Assembly (NCBI RefSeq): GCF_000344135.1
Contig: NZ_BAOP01000008.1
Span: 1-64,000, forward strand
DNA length: 64,000 nt
DNA from: Gordonia malaquae NBRC 108250
GTDB lineage: Bacteria > Actinomycetota > Actinomycetes > Mycobacteriales > Mycobacteriaceae
Reading direction: 5' to 3'
Shown here: piece after piece, positions 63,947-64,000 of the stretch
Numbering within the stretch: the stretch's first letter is position 1
Layout: every line of letters begins with the position of its first letter
Notes under the pieces: model-generated
What the model was told of the DNA's origin: nothing
Databases searched by the model: none
What the model saw: only the letters and a program-made list of their open reading frames with translations
Translations under genes and position numbers: made by a program

Positions 63947-64000
63947 CGACTCAGTAGCCCTTCGACCGCATGGGAGCGGGGTTGTGCAGGCCGCTCACCT

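Overview
The window is high-GC, gene-dense actinobacterial chromosome from a mycolic-acid-producing genus of the Mycobacteriales. It carries the arabinogalactan and mycolate assembly cluster: glf, glfT2, a PAP2 phosphatase, a ubiA-type DPPR synthase, aftB, two antigen 85-type mycolyltransferases, culp6, fadD32, pks13 and accD4. Gene order follows Mycobacterium tuberculosis Rv3799c-Rv3846 closely. The small number of mycolyltransferases and the LGFP-tailed paralogue look more like Gordonia or Williamsia than Mycobacterium; that genus-level guess is inference.

Positions 1-12,611 hold an accessory signalling locus. It contains three membrane Ser/Thr kinases (1609-2949, 5636-7198, 9614-11668), an FHA-like plus winged-helix protein (3-749), a secreted protein and a lipoprotein that share an Ig-like cysteine-containing domain, and several membrane proteins of unknown function. 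Four of its intergenic regions carry one palindrome, TGGG-N8-CCCA, and each copy lies 29-35 bp upstream of a TANNNT -10-like hexamer. This suggests a small dedicated regulon. The third kinase has a degenerate catalytic core.

Positions 12,683-29,754 hold housekeeping genes: sodA, msrA, an AlkZ-like protein, a rhodanese-DUF4328-glpQ-DUF5926 run, bfrB, an LCP ligase, serS, a septum-formation protein, a zincin, a phosphatase, pheA and a DUF2470 protein. A non-coding stretch at 16,071-16,242 has a cluster of DnaA-box-like sequences. Positions 29,116-37,652 hold the Rieske/metallo-beta-lactamase protein, two TetR regulators (one with an obvious operator array), an acyl-CoA dehydrogenase, two acyltransferases, a HAD phosphatase and a SpoIID-like secreted protein. 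Positions 37,970-60,412 are the cell-envelope cluster: the galactan is made (Glf, GlfT2), the arabinose donor is made and used (PAP2, UbiA, AftB), the meromycolate is activated and condensed (FadD32, AccD4, Pks13), and the mycolate is transferred outside the membrane.

The most unusual structure is a pair of unrelated-in-place but identically built units, at 45,931-47,048 and 62,848-63,946. Each is one gene for a winged-helix plus DUF559/Vsr-like nuclease. Each gene is bracketed by its own palindromic repeat, different at the two loci. A TTGTCCACA motif sits 5-7 bp inside the upstream repeat, and the stop codon touches or lies inside the downstream repeat. The first unit sits between the two mycolyltransferase genes, which are adjacent in M. 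tuberculosis, so it looks like an insertion. I consider this the best candidate for an undescribed system.
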